From NCBI RefSeq assembly GCF_014656295.1, contig NZ_BNCD01000030.1, positions 1-64,000 on the forward strand: 64,000 bases of DNA, written 5' to 3'. Numbering within the stretch: the stretch's first letter is position 1; the number at the start of each line of letters is the position of its first letter. The DNA is from Streptomyces sulfonofaciens (GTDB lineage Bacteria; Actinomycetota; Actinomycetes; Streptomycetales; Streptomycetaceae). Made by a program: the position numbers and the translations under genes. Of this stretch, positions 27,387 to 35,983 are shown one piece after another. Under the pieces are notes generated by a model. The model was given only the letters and a program-made list of their open reading frames with translations. It had not been told where the DNA came from and ran no database searches.

Positions 27387-28442
27387 TCAGCCGATCGGCC
27401 GCCCGTAGGCACGCAGGGTGCGCAGGGCCTCGATCGTCAGCCCGGGGCGCCGCTCCAGGCGCTCCACCACCGCGCCCGGCGACCAGCGGCGCTCCGTGGG
27501 CGGCCCCCCGGGGCCGCTCGGCAGAAGGGGCCAGCCGCCGTCCTGCTGCTGGTCGGCGGCGAGGAAGTCCAGGGACCGGGCGATCTCGTCGTCGGTGAAC
27601 CACCCGCGCGCGAGGGACTCAGGCACTTTGGCGTAGTCGTGCGGGAAGTGATGCGCCCCCGGCGCACACCCCGCAGCCACCGGATACGCGTCTAGCTGCT
27701 GCGGGTCCAGCACGGCCAGCCGCTGCTCGCGCACCAGCCTGCCGAGCCGATCGGCGGCCGCCTGCGCGCGCGGGCGGTCGGGCACGGAGTCCAGGAAGGT
27801 GACAGCCGCCTGGACCTCGTGCGGACTGGGCGCCTCCAGGCACTCGATCGCCTGCCAGCAGAAGTCGGTGGCCCGGAACAGCCACGCGTGCCACACGTCA
27901 TTGCGGTGCAGCAGGCCCACCACGGGCCCGGTGGTCAGCAGTTCGCCCTGGGCACTCCCGAAGGGGTGCCGGCCCGGCAGGAACGCCGGCAGGGCGCCGT
28001 CGGCGGCGGACGCGGCCGTCAGATAGCGGCCCAGGCGCTCCACCCGCTGCCCCCCGCAGCGCCCGATCGAATCCAGCACGCGGAGCGCGTACACGGCGTG
28101 CGCCGGCCTGCTCTGCGGCCCCCGCAACCCCGGATCCAGCGCGTGCCCGTACCCCTCGTCCTCGTTGCGGTACGCCCTCAGGGCGGTCTCCACGGCCTCG
28201 GCGCCGGCGTTCCCCGCACCGAGGAAGTGGTACGCGAACCGGCGCTGCTCGAGAATCCGGGCGGTCAGCCGGACGAACTCCTCGGCGCGCAGCAGCACGG
28301 AGGACTTCGCGGCGGGCGTCCCCCCGGGGCGCACCGGGATCGCGGGACGTACCTGGCGCGGCGGTGCCGGGACCACGCTGTGCGGGGCGTGCAGAGGACG
28401 GCGTGGTGACGGAGTGTGAGCGGTAGTTCCCGTTTCGGTCAT
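27387..28442 (-). CDS. Conserved protein of unknown function, alpha/alpha-toroid-like
   Basis: The 351-residue protein starts with a Pro/Arg-rich disordered region (1-45). The remainder has helical repeats with small and aromatic residues, for example HAVYALRVLDSIGRCGG, FLAADQQQDGGWPLLP and EALRTLRAYGRPIG. The QQDGGW and similar QxxxGGW-like pieces recall squalene-hopene cyclase/prenyltransferase repeats, but no DxDD catalytic motif was seen. Homologues are recalled upstream of recA in Streptomyces. It diverges from the DUF3046 gene across 78 bp. The enzymatic role is unknown; the fold assignment is inference. Confidence 0.75.
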   Translation of the reverse strand: MTETGTTAHTPSPRRPLHAPHSVVPAPPRQVRPAIPVRPGGTPAAKSSVLLRAEEFVRLTARILEQRRFAYHFLGAGNAGAEAVETALRAYRNEDEGYGHALDPGLRGPQSRPAHAVYALRVLDSIGRCGGQRVERLGRYLTAASAADGALPAFLPGRHPFGSAQGELLTTGPVVGLLHRNDVWHAWLFRATDFCWQAIECLEAPSPHEVQAAVTFLDSVPDRPRAQAAADRLGRLVREQRLAVLDPQQLDAYPVAAGCAPGAHHFPHDYAKVPESLARGWFTDDEIARSLDFLAADQQQDGGWPLLPSGPGGPPTERRWSPGAVVERLERRPGLTIEALRTLRAYGRPIG

Positions 28443-28520
28443 GTTCAGACGGTAGGCCGCAACAGGCCGTCACCGTGGCCGTCCGGCTCGGCTGCACTCC
28501 GCGGGCGGGATACTGGTGGC

Positions 28521-28715
28521 ATGCGGTTGACGGTCTTCTGGCAGCGGATGGTGGATCACTTCGGCGCGGGATACGCCGACTCCTTTGCGCGCGATCATGT
28601 GATGTCCCAGCTCGGCGGGCGTACGGTCCATGAGGCACTGGACGCGGGCTGGGAGGCGAAGGACGTCTGGCGCGCGGTGTGCGACGCCATGGGCGTCCCC
28701 GTCGAAAAGCGCTGA
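28521..28715 (+). CDS. DUF3046 small protein
   Basis: The 64-residue protein matches DUF3046, a small actinobacterial family typically encoded just upstream of recA. Visible are MRLTVFWQRMVDHFG, the conserved GGRTVHEALDAGW and a WRAVCDAMGVP ending. Function unknown. ATG at 28521 with no strong ribosome site (GGTGGC upstream). The recA-side position is the main support beyond the sequence pattern. Confidence 0.85.
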   Translation: MRLTVFWQRMVDHFGAGYADSFARDHVMSQLGGRTVHEALDAGWEAKDVWRAVCDAMGVPVEKR

Positions 28716-28868
28716 CTCCCCTTTCCGGGGCGTGCCGCGCCCCTGCGGGCGCCCGACCGCGGGCCTGCTGCATTCGCGCCCGTGCGCCCTTCCGTACCTC
28801 CATGCGCCCCTAGAGGCGCAGGCCGGGGGCGGCGCAGAGCTGCCGCCGGCATACGTGAGACTTGCGGC

Positions 28869-30194
28869 GTGGCACCGACAGACGAGACGCGCCGGGCAGC
28901 CCCGGACGATGCACCCATCCCCGAATCTCCCGGCGAGGCAGCCCGCGCGCCCGCACCACCCGCCTCGGGGGGCTCGGACGGCGGCGCTGCCCGCATGCCG
29001 AGCTGGCTGCCGCGTGCCCTGGTGCTCGCACTCGCCCTCATCGCCTGCTTCCAACTGGGCAGTTGGGCCTTCCACCAGCTCGTAGGACTGCTGATCAACG
29101 TACTGATCGCGTTCTTCCTGGCCCTCGCCGTCGAGCCGGCCGTCAGTTGGATGGCCGCCTACGGCATGCGCCGGGGCCTTGCGACCCTGCTGGTCTTCCT
29201 CGCGGTCCTGATCGGCTGCGCGGGCTTCGCCACACTGCTCGGCTCGATGCTGGCCGGTCAGATCGTCGACATGGTGGAGGACTTCCCCGGCACGCTCGAC
29301 TCGTTGATCAACTGGATGAACACCACTTTCCACAGCGACCTCAGCCGGGTCGAGATCCAGGACAGCCTGCTGCACTCGGACTGGCTCCAGTCGTACGTCC
29401 GCAACAGCGCGAGCGGTGTGCTCGACGTCTCCACCCAGGTGCTGGGCGGCCTCTTCCGGCTGCTGACGGTCGCGCTGTTCTCGTTCTACTTCGCCGCGGA
29501 CGGCCCCCGGCTGCGCCGCGCCCTGTGCTCCGTGCTGCCGCCCGCCAGGCAGGCCGAGGTGCTGCGCGCGTGGGAGATCGCGGTCACCAAGACCGGCGGC
29601 TACATCTACTCCCGGGGTCTCATGGCCCTCATCTCGGGCTTCGCGCACTACGTGCTGCTGGCGGCCCTGGACGTGCAGTACGCGCCCGTGCTCGGCGTGT
29701 GGGTGGGATTCGTCTCGCAGTTCATACCGACCATCGGCACCTATCTCGCGGGCGCCCTGCCGATGCTGCTCGCCTTCGCGGTCAATCCCTGGTACGCGCT
29801 GTGGGTCTTCCTCTTCGTCGTGGTCTACCAGCAGTTCGAGAACTACCTTCTGCAACCCAAGCTCACCGCGCGCACCGTCGACGTCCACCCGGCGGTCGCT
29901 TTCGGTTCCGTCATCGCGGGTTCGGCCCTGCTGGGTGCCGTCGGCGCGCTGATCGCGATCCCCGCGACGGCCACCCTGCAGGCGTTCCTCGGCGTGTACG
30001 TGAAGCGTTACGACGTCATGGACGACCCGCGGGTCGGGGGACACCGCGGCGGACGGACCAGGGGCACGTTCCTGTCGCGGCTGCGGCGGGTCGCCTCCGT
30101 ACCGCGGGGAGTGGGCGGCGCGCGGCCGCGGCGGACCGGTAGGGGCGGCGTCGCCCGGCCCGGTCCGGGCGACGCCGCGCCCGAGGAGGCGTAG
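28869..30194 (+). CDS. AI-2E family transporter (PerM-like membrane protein)
   Basis: The 441-residue protein has about eight hydrophobic segments between residues 45 and 385, including VLIAFFLALAVEPAVSWM, ALFSFYFAADGPRLRRAL, FVSQFIPTIGTYLAGALP and the conserved YQQFENYLLQPKLTARTV. This is the pattern of the AI-2E/PerM family. The substrate is not known for actinobacterial members, and transport of AI-2 should not be assumed. A GTG start at 28869 (APTDE follows) is chosen; the upstream in-frame ATG at 28782 has no ribosome site. The Arg/Gly-rich C-terminus (about 390-441) is cytoplasmic. recA begins 356 bp downstream. Confidence 0.9.
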   Translation: MAPTDETRRAAPDDAPIPESPGEAARAPAPPASGGSDGGAARMPSWLPRALVLALALIACFQLGSWAFHQLVGLLINVLIAFFLALAVEPAVSWMAAYGMRRGLATLLVFLAVLIGCAGFATLLGSMLAGQIVDMVEDFPGTLDSLINWMNTTFHSDLSRVEIQDSLLHSDWLQSYVRNSASGVLDVSTQVLGGLFRLLTVALFSFYFAADGPRLRRALCSVLPPARQAEVLRAWEIAVTKTGGYIYSRGLMALISGFAHYVLLAALDVQYAPVLGVWVGFVSQFIPTIGTYLAGALPMLLAFAVNPWYALWVFLFVVVYQQFENYLLQPKLTARTVDVHPAVAFGSVIAGSALLGAVGALIAIPATATLQAFLGVYVKRYDVMDDPRVGGHRGGRTRGTFLSRLRRVASVPRGVGGARPRRTGRGGVARPGPGDAAPEEA

Positions 30195-30361
30195 GGTCTT
30201 CGCGCCGCGGCTCGGGTGTCCCACCGGCGGTGTGCCGTGATGGAGGCGCGTGCCGCGACGCGTGGATCGTCCGACCGCGGTGGTGGCATCGCGGCGGTGG
30301 CGCCGTGGCGGGCGTGGCGTGGCGGGCGTGCTGCGTGGGGGCAGGGCGTGGCGTGGTGCGC

Positions 30362-30390
30362 TTGACACGAAAATCGAACATCTATTCTTA
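30362..30390 (+). promoter_or_regulatory. recA promoter with SOS (LexA) box
   Basis: TTGACA (30362-30367) is followed by CGAACATCTATTCT (30375-30388). This matches the actinobacterial/Gram-positive LexA pattern CGAACATNNGTTCG, with a good left half and a weaker right half. The -10 element is within TATTCT/TTCTTA (30383-30390), so LexA would block it. The rest of the 356-bp gap from 30195 contains a GC-rich region with no gene seen. Confidence 0.85.
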
Positions 30391-30550
30391 TGGGGGAGCG
30401 GGCCGCGCGCACCCGGGACCTTCCCGGCCGATGCCCGGGGGATTTCCCTGAGTTATCCACAGGCCGGGCAGGCGTCGAGGCGCATTGTCAGTGGCAGGCG
30501 TTAGCGTCTTTGACGTGAAGCGATCGACTCAAGCAAACCGGGTGGAACCC

Positions 30551-31678
<1,128 letters not shown>

Positions 31679-31681
31679 TCC

Positions 31682-32326
31682 ATGACGCGGCGAACCGACT
31701 GGCCGGAGCCCGCGGAGCCGCCCGGTGGCACGGGCCGCGGCCACACCACCGATGGCCCCCGGCCGGTGGCGGACCAGGACCGCGGTGCCTCTCTCCCGTC
31801 GAGGGCCGGGAAAGAGGCACCGCCAGGGGACCCGGTGGAGCAGGCGCGGGCCCTCTGCCTGCGCCTGCTCACCGGGACCCCGCGCACCCGCAAGCAGCTC
31901 GCGGACGCCCTCCGTCGCCGCGACATCCCCGATGACGTGGCGGAGGAGGTCCTGAGCAGGTTCGAGGAGGTCGGCCTCATCGACGACGGCGCCTTCGCCG
32001 ACGCCTGGGTGGAGTCCCGCCATCACGGCCGCGGCCTGGCCCGCCGTGCCCTCGCACAGGAGCTGCGCACCAAGGGCGTGGACGCGGCACTGATCGACGA
32101 GGCGGTCGGGCACCTCGACTCAGAACAGGAAGAGGAGACCGCCCGGGAACTCGTCGCCCGCAAGCTCCGCTCCACTCGCGGCCTCGACCGCGACAGGCGC
32201 CTGCGCCGCCTCGCGGGCATGCTCGCCCGCAAGGGGTATCCGGAAGGCATGGCCCTCCGTGTGGTCCGGCGCGCCCTGGAGGAGGAGGGCGAGGACACCG
32301 AAGGACTGGGCGAAGACGGTTTCTGA
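31682..32326 (+). CDS. recX: Regulatory protein RecX
   Basis: The 214-residue modulator of RecA filaments has a disordered N-terminal 45 residues. Three RecX helical repeats follow: LTGTPRTRKQLADALRRRDI, DDGAFADAWVESRHHGRGLA and RLAGMLARKGYPEGMALRVV. It starts 3 bp after the recA stop and must be co-transcribed and probably translationally coupled with it. Confidence 0.95.
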   Translation: MTRRTDWPEPAEPPGGTGRGHTTDGPRPVADQDRGASLPSRAGKEAPPGDPVEQARALCLRLLTGTPRTRKQLADALRRRDIPDDVAEEVLSRFEEVGLIDDGAFADAWVESRHHGRGLARRALAQELRTKGVDAALIDEAVGHLDSEQEEETARELVARKLRSTRGLDRDRRLRRLAGMLARKGYPEGMALRVVRRALEEEGEDTEGLGEDGF

Positions 32327-32687
32327 GCCCGCCTCGGTGCCTGGCCACCGGGCGGGGTCGTTCACCGAGGCGAATCCTGCACGGCGTTGCGCGGGCGGGA
32401 GGCCCGGACCGCACGCGGTCAGTGCCGTCCGCCGGCCCCGCGCGGACGGCCCTCGCCCAGCCGCCGGTGGCAGATGGAAGGGAACCGGTGGCGTACGTCC
32501 GAGCCGGCCACCGCAGGACGCAGCCGCGGGAAGTACAGCTCGACCAGGCTCGGTACGGCCGAGCGGGGACAGGACCCGGCCCCGCCATCGGCCCCGGAGC
32601 ACGGAACCCGGACCCGGCCTGGCCCCGGAGCCTGGAACCGGGCGCCTTGCCCCGGGGCACGGGATCCGAGGCATGGCAGACGCGGAC
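32327..32687. other. Intergenic region between recX and convergent TetR gene
   Basis: These 361 bp hold no recognisable gene. The stretch 32570-32660 contains imperfect CCCCGGAGC/ACCCGG repeats. No strong terminator hairpin could be picked out. An open frame on the + strand through this region continues antisense to the TetR gene and is regarded as a shadow. Confidence 0.4.
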
Positions 32688-33275
32688 TCATGACCGCACG
32701 GCGCCGCTCGGCACCGTGGCGGCCGCGATCAGGATCTGCGCCGCGTGCCGCGCATGCCGCGCCGCCTCCGGGTCACCGCTTATCGCGGCCGTCGTGATCG
32801 CACCGTCGACCAGCAGCAGCAACTGCGCCGCCAGCGCCACCGGATCGGTGACGCACAGGGCACGGGTGAGGTCGAGGATGTGCTCGTGGACGGCCTGCTT
32901 GTGGTCCCGTGCGGCCTGCGCCACCCCGTCGGACACGGCACCGAGTTCGCCGAACGAGTTGATGAAGGCACAGCCGCGGAAGTCCGGGTCGGCACACCAG
33001 GCATGGAGCCAGTCGAAGACCGCGAGCGGCCGGTCCTCCGGAGTGGCGGAATGCTCGTCCACATAGGCGAAGAGCGCGGCGCGCCAGCGGCCGTCACGGC
33101 GTCGTAGATACGCCTCCACCAGCTCCTGCTTGGAGCCGAAGCACTGGTACAGCCGCTTCAGCGACACCCCCGCGGCAGCGCGCAGCTCGTCCATGCCCAC
33201 GGCCTGTATCCCGCGCCGGTAGAACAACCGCTCGGCGGCGTCCAACAGCCGTACCCGGGCCTCGTCCTCATCCAC
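32688..33275 (-). CDS. TetR-family transcriptional regulator
   Basis: The 195-residue repressor has an N-terminal helix-turn-helix (about 8-55; LLDAAERLFYRRGIQAVGM and GVSLKRLYQCFGSKQELVEA). The ligand domain includes ADPDFRGCAFINSFGELG, as in TetR proteins that control oxidoreductase or SnoaL-like genes. It diverges from the DUF1348 gene at 33378, and the 102-bp gap holds two matching palindromes, so it most likely represses itself and that neighbour. Confidence 0.92.
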   Translation of the reverse strand: MDEDEARVRLLDAAERLFYRRGIQAVGMDELRAAAGVSLKRLYQCFGSKQELVEAYLRRRDGRWRAALFAYVDEHSATPEDRPLAVFDWLHAWCADPDFRGCAFINSFGELGAVSDGVAQAARDHKQAVHEHILDLTRALCVTDPVALAAQLLLLVDGAITTAAISGDPEAARHARHAAQILIAAATVPSGAVRS

Positions 33276-33294
33276 AGCCCCTCCTGCTTCCGCA

Positions 33295-33343
33295 GAGAAC
33301 GCCCGTTCTCTAGACTATCCGATACCGGAAGAACGAGCGTTCT
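33295..33343. promoter_or_regulatory. Two palindromic operators between divergent genes
   Basis: GAGAACGCCCGTTCTC (33295-33310) is a perfect 7-bp inverted repeat with a 2-bp centre. AGAACGAGCGTTCT (33330-33343) is a second site with the same half-site AGAACG and the same spacing. Their centres are 34 bp apart, about three helical turns. Likely the TetR operators; both also fit GAAC-N4-GTTC, the core of SOS boxes. Confidence 0.8.
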
Positions 33344-33377
33344 CCCATCGTCCCGTCCCCTGACGTGAGGACCAGCC

Positions 33378-33836
33378 ATGACGCCCAGGCCCCCCTTCCC
33401 CCCGTTCGACGAGCAGACCGCACGCCAGAAGGTGCAGGCCGCGGAGGACGCATGGAACACCCGTGATCCCGAACGTGTCGCGCTCGCCTACACGGAGGAC
33501 TCGGTGTGGCGCAACCGCGACCGGTTCGTCACCGGCCGCGACGAGATCGTGGCGTTCCTGAGCGACAAGTGGTCCCGCGAGCTCGACTACGCCCTCCGCA
33601 AGGAACTGTGGAGCTTCACCGGCGACCGGATCGCGGTGCGTTTCCAGTACGAGTGCCGCGACGCGTCCGGGCAGTGGTGGCGCAGCTACGGCAACGAGCT
33701 GTGGGAGTTCACCGATGAGGGGCTGATGAGGCGCCGTGAGGCCAGCATCAACGACCTCTCGATCAGCGAGGGGGAGCGGCGCATCTTCGGCCCGCGTCCC
33801 GAGGCTGAGCACGGAGTGCCGTTTCCCCTTCAGTGA
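33378..33836 (+). CDS. SnoaL/NTF2-like DUF1348 protein
   Basis: The 152-residue protein of the nuclear transport factor 2-like fold matches DUF1348: AEDAWNTRDPERVALAYTED, VWRNRDRFVTGRDEIVAFL, then YGNELWEFTDEGLMRRREAS. The family is of unknown function; members are cytoplasmic and often next to TetR regulators, as here. An enzyme or ligand-binding role on a small organic compound is possible. ATG at 33378, preceded by GTGAGGACC. Confidence 0.88.
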   Translation: MTPRPPFPPFDEQTARQKVQAAEDAWNTRDPERVALAYTEDSVWRNRDRFVTGRDEIVAFLSDKWSRELDYALRKELWSFTGDRIAVRFQYECRDASGQWWRSYGNELWEFTDEGLMRRREASINDLSISEGERRIFGPRPEAEHGVPFPLQ

Positions 33837-34058
33837 AGGAGGGCGGAGCGCCGGCGGGTGACCGGCCCGGTGGTCGGGAGCGGCTGGGTGAGCGCCCGGT
33901 CGGAGGTCAGGACCGTCATCGAGCGGGCGGGGCGGCGCCCAACGGGTGCCGCCGGACGGACTCGGGTGCGTGGGGTGCGCGGATATGCGGGCGTTCGGGC
34001 GGGCGGGTTGACCGACGTCCGGCCCCGACGACGGAGGTAAGGAAAACCGCAGGGAAGG

Positions 34059-34076
34059 ATTGCGGGATACCGCAAT
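34059..34076. promoter_or_regulatory. Inverted repeat, possible operator or short hairpin
   Basis: ATTGCGG (34059-34065) and CCGCAAT (34070-34076) form a perfect 7-bp inverted repeat around GATA, AT-richer than its surroundings and 35 bp before the candidate open frame at 34111. The gap 33837-34058 shows nothing else. No bound regulator can be named. Confidence 0.4.
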
Positions 34077-34110
34077 GCGCAAGGCCCCCGTCGGCGGCCA
34101 TCGTAGAGCT

Positions 34111-34591
34111 ATGGCACCGCCCCGCTTCGTACCTGTTCCGCTCGCCACCGCCGAGCCGCCGCCCATCCCCCTGGGGATCACGCGGGCCGACCGTCCGCAC
34201 GCCACCGCACCCACCGGCCACCCGCACGGCACACCCGCCACCGGCACCGAAGGAGGCTCCGTCTTCCCGGTCGGGGCACCGGGAGAGGCCCTGGCCTCGA
34301 CACCGATGCCGCGTGCGGAGGACCTGTCAGTCGTGCGCATCGGGGCGGCGCTCGGCCGCGTCATAGCGTTCGCGGTGCTCGCCGTGGTCGCGGCCTTCAG
34401 CGTCGGTATGACCGACCGTGCGGCCCCCTCCGTCACGGCGCTCGTCTACGCCACTCTGGTCGCAGTCGCAGTCGCAGTCGCAGTCGCAGTCGCAGTCGCC
34501 GGAGTGCCGGCGCCGTCCGGCCGCACTGCCCGGGCCTGTGGTTCTGCGGGTTTCACCGGTCGCCGTCGCCGGGGCCGAGGAGCGGCCGTGA
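34111..34591 (+). pseudogene. Possible small membrane protein gene, apparently frame-switched
   Basis: From ATG 34111 the frame encodes a Pro-rich start, then a hydrophobic segment (VIAFAVLAVVAAFSVGM) and a second one running into the hexamer repeat as VAVAVA. In this frame there is no stop until far into the antisense of the next genes. In the +1-shifted frame after the repeat, a stop occurs at 34589-34591, just before the end of the convergent rhodanese gene. A frame change in or near the repeat would give a protein of about 160 residues. Either the gene is broken, the repeat has slipped or been misread, or there is no gene. Function unknown. Confidence 0.3.
34459..34500. repeat. Hexanucleotide microsatellite (GTCGCA)6 plus GTCGCC
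   Basis: Six perfect GTCGCA copies (34459-34494) and one variant (34495-34500). It lies in the candidate membrane-protein frame, coding for Val-Ala repeats. Slippage by whole units keeps the frame; a partial unit would not. Confidence 0.95.
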
Positions 34592-34600
34592 GCGCGACCG

Positions 34601-35011
34601 TCACGATGCGGCGGCCGTCACCGGCAGCCCCGCCGCCCGCCATGCCTGGAAGCCGCCCACGAGATCGGTCGCCCGGTGCAGCCCCAGATGCTGGAGGGAG
34701 GCGGCCGCCAGGCTGGACGCGTATCCCTCGTTGCAGATCACCACGACCCAGAGGTCATGGTCGGTGGCCTCGGGCAGCCGGTGGCTGCCGAGCGGATCGA
34801 GCCGCCACTCCAGTTCGTTGCGCTCGACGACCAGCGCACCGGGGATCAGACCGTCCCGGACCCGCAGTGCCTCGTACCGGATGTCGACCAGCAGCGCTTC
34901 ACCCGAGCGTGCGGCCTGGTGGGCGGCCCGCGCCTCGACGCGGTCGAGACCGGAGCGCACCCGCTCCAGGTGGTCGTCGATGGACACGGGCGCCGGGCTG
35001 GTGGTGCTCAC
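34601..35011 (-). CDS. Single-domain rhodanese-like sulfurtransferase
   Basis: The 136-residue protein has a rhodanese fold: LLVDIRYEALRVRDGLIPGA is the typical start of the domain, VVVICNEGYASSLAAASL holds the active-site cysteine loop, and DLVGGFQAWRAAGLPV is the C-terminal helix. It could carry sulfane sulfur produced in cysteine breakdown. GTG start at 35011 overlaps the stop of the cysteine dioxygenase gene by GTGA, with GGAGGACTGGCA in front, so both are made together. Confidence 0.92.
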   Translation of the reverse strand: MSTTSPAPVSIDDHLERVRSGLDRVEARAAHQAARSGEALLVDIRYEALRVRDGLIPGALVVERNELEWRLDPLGSHRLPEATDHDLWVVVICNEGYASSLAAASLQHLGLHRATDLVGGFQAWRAAGLPVTAAAS

Positions 35012-35562
35012 TGCCAGTCCTCCGGACGCTCCACCTGCTCCAGCCTGAGGGTCTGGTCGGTCCGGCTGTAACGGCGGATCTGCGGCAGCGGCGGGTAGTA
35101 GGCGTGCACGGAGACGGCATGCCGGGTGGTGGACTCGTTGAAGACCTCGTGCACATGGTGCCTGCCGAAGGCCCGGCCCTGGCCCGAGGCCAGCCGACGG
35201 CTGCGGTCGACGCCCTCGGTGAGTTCCAGGGTCTTCCAGCCGTCGGTGGGCAGGCGGGCGGCGAGGGAGTTCTCGATCAGCTCGCCGTCGGCGGTGAGGA
35301 AGGCGCCTACCGAGTCGGCGTGGTCGTGCCAGCCGGTGCCGGTGCCGGGCGGCCAGCCGATGAGCCACGCTTCACTGCCCGCCGGCCCCTCCAGGCGCAC
35401 CCAGGTGCGGCCCTCCGGGTCGAGCGGGAGCGAGGCGACCAGCTCGGTGTCCTCGGCGGTGCGGCGCACGAAGTCGAGCAGGTCGGCAGCCGTGGGAGCC
35501 TGGGCGGACACCGGTTCATCGGTGTCACGGGCGGCGGCGGACGCGGAAACGGGGAAAGACAT
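35008..35562 (-). CDS. Cysteine dioxygenase (type I, cupin)
   Basis: The 184-residue enzyme oxidises L-cysteine to cysteine sulfinate with non-haem iron. Cupin motif 1 is WHDHADSVGAFLTADGELIE, giving two iron histidines; motif 2 is HHVHEVFNESTTRHAVSVH, giving the third. ATG 35562 (MSFPVSAS) is preferred; an in-frame GTG at 35592 would add ten residues. It is followed by a rhodanese gene in an overlapping operon and preceded, 91 bp upstream, by a Cys/Arg-containing leader peptide, so expression probably responds to cysteine supply. Confidence 0.9.
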   Translation of the reverse strand: MSFPVSASAAARDTDEPVSAQAPTAADLLDFVRRTAEDTELVASLPLDPEGRTWVRLEGPAGSEAWLIGWPPGTGTGWHDHADSVGAFLTADGELIENSLAARLPTDGWKTLELTEGVDRSRRLASGQGRAFGRHHVHEVFNESTTRHAVSVHAYYPPLPQIRRYSRTDQTLRLEQVERPEDWQ

Positions 35563-35653
35563 GAAGACCGTCCGGGGAGTTCGCTGGATCACGCACGGCG
35601 CGGATGCCGACCGTGCGCATCACGCAGGGAGCGCGTGGAGGGGAGGGGCGAAT

Positions 35654-35740
35654 TCAGATGGACGGACGACACACACAGCCGACATAACGGACGAGGTCCA
35701 CATGGACCCTGCGCCACAGGCGCACAGCGGTGTCGGTCAT
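35654..35740 (-). CDS. Short leader peptide upstream of cysteine dioxygenase operon
   Basis: A 28-codon open frame begins ATG at 35740 (MTDTAVRLWRR), continues with VHVDLVRYVGCVCRPS and stops with TGA at 35654-35656. The piece HVDLxRxxxxxC is the pattern of the putative leader peptides found in Streptomyces before sulfur-metabolism genes; related actinobacterial upstream frames with Cys codons act in cysteine-responsive attenuation. Two Cys codons and several Arg codons sit close to the end. It is separated by 91 bases from the dioxygenase start. The role is inference from the pattern and position. Confidence 0.8.
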   Translation of the reverse strand: MTDTAVRLWRRVHVDLVRYVGCVCRPSI

Positions 35741-35983
35741 GTTCCGGAGTACACCACGCGAGAGACCGCAGGTCAACCGAGGCGCAACGGGTGTTCGACG
35801 AGAAGGGGGACTGGTGGAAAAAGGGGTGTGCGAGGTTCCTCCGCGCGCTCGGGGGCACAACCCCGGATGCCCCGGGATCGACCGTCCTCGCCCACCTCGC
35901 AGGCCCCTTACAGTGCTGCCGCCCGCCACCCGGAGGACGGACTTGCCGTGCCGTTCGCGCCCGGCCCACACTCGGGGCCACGT

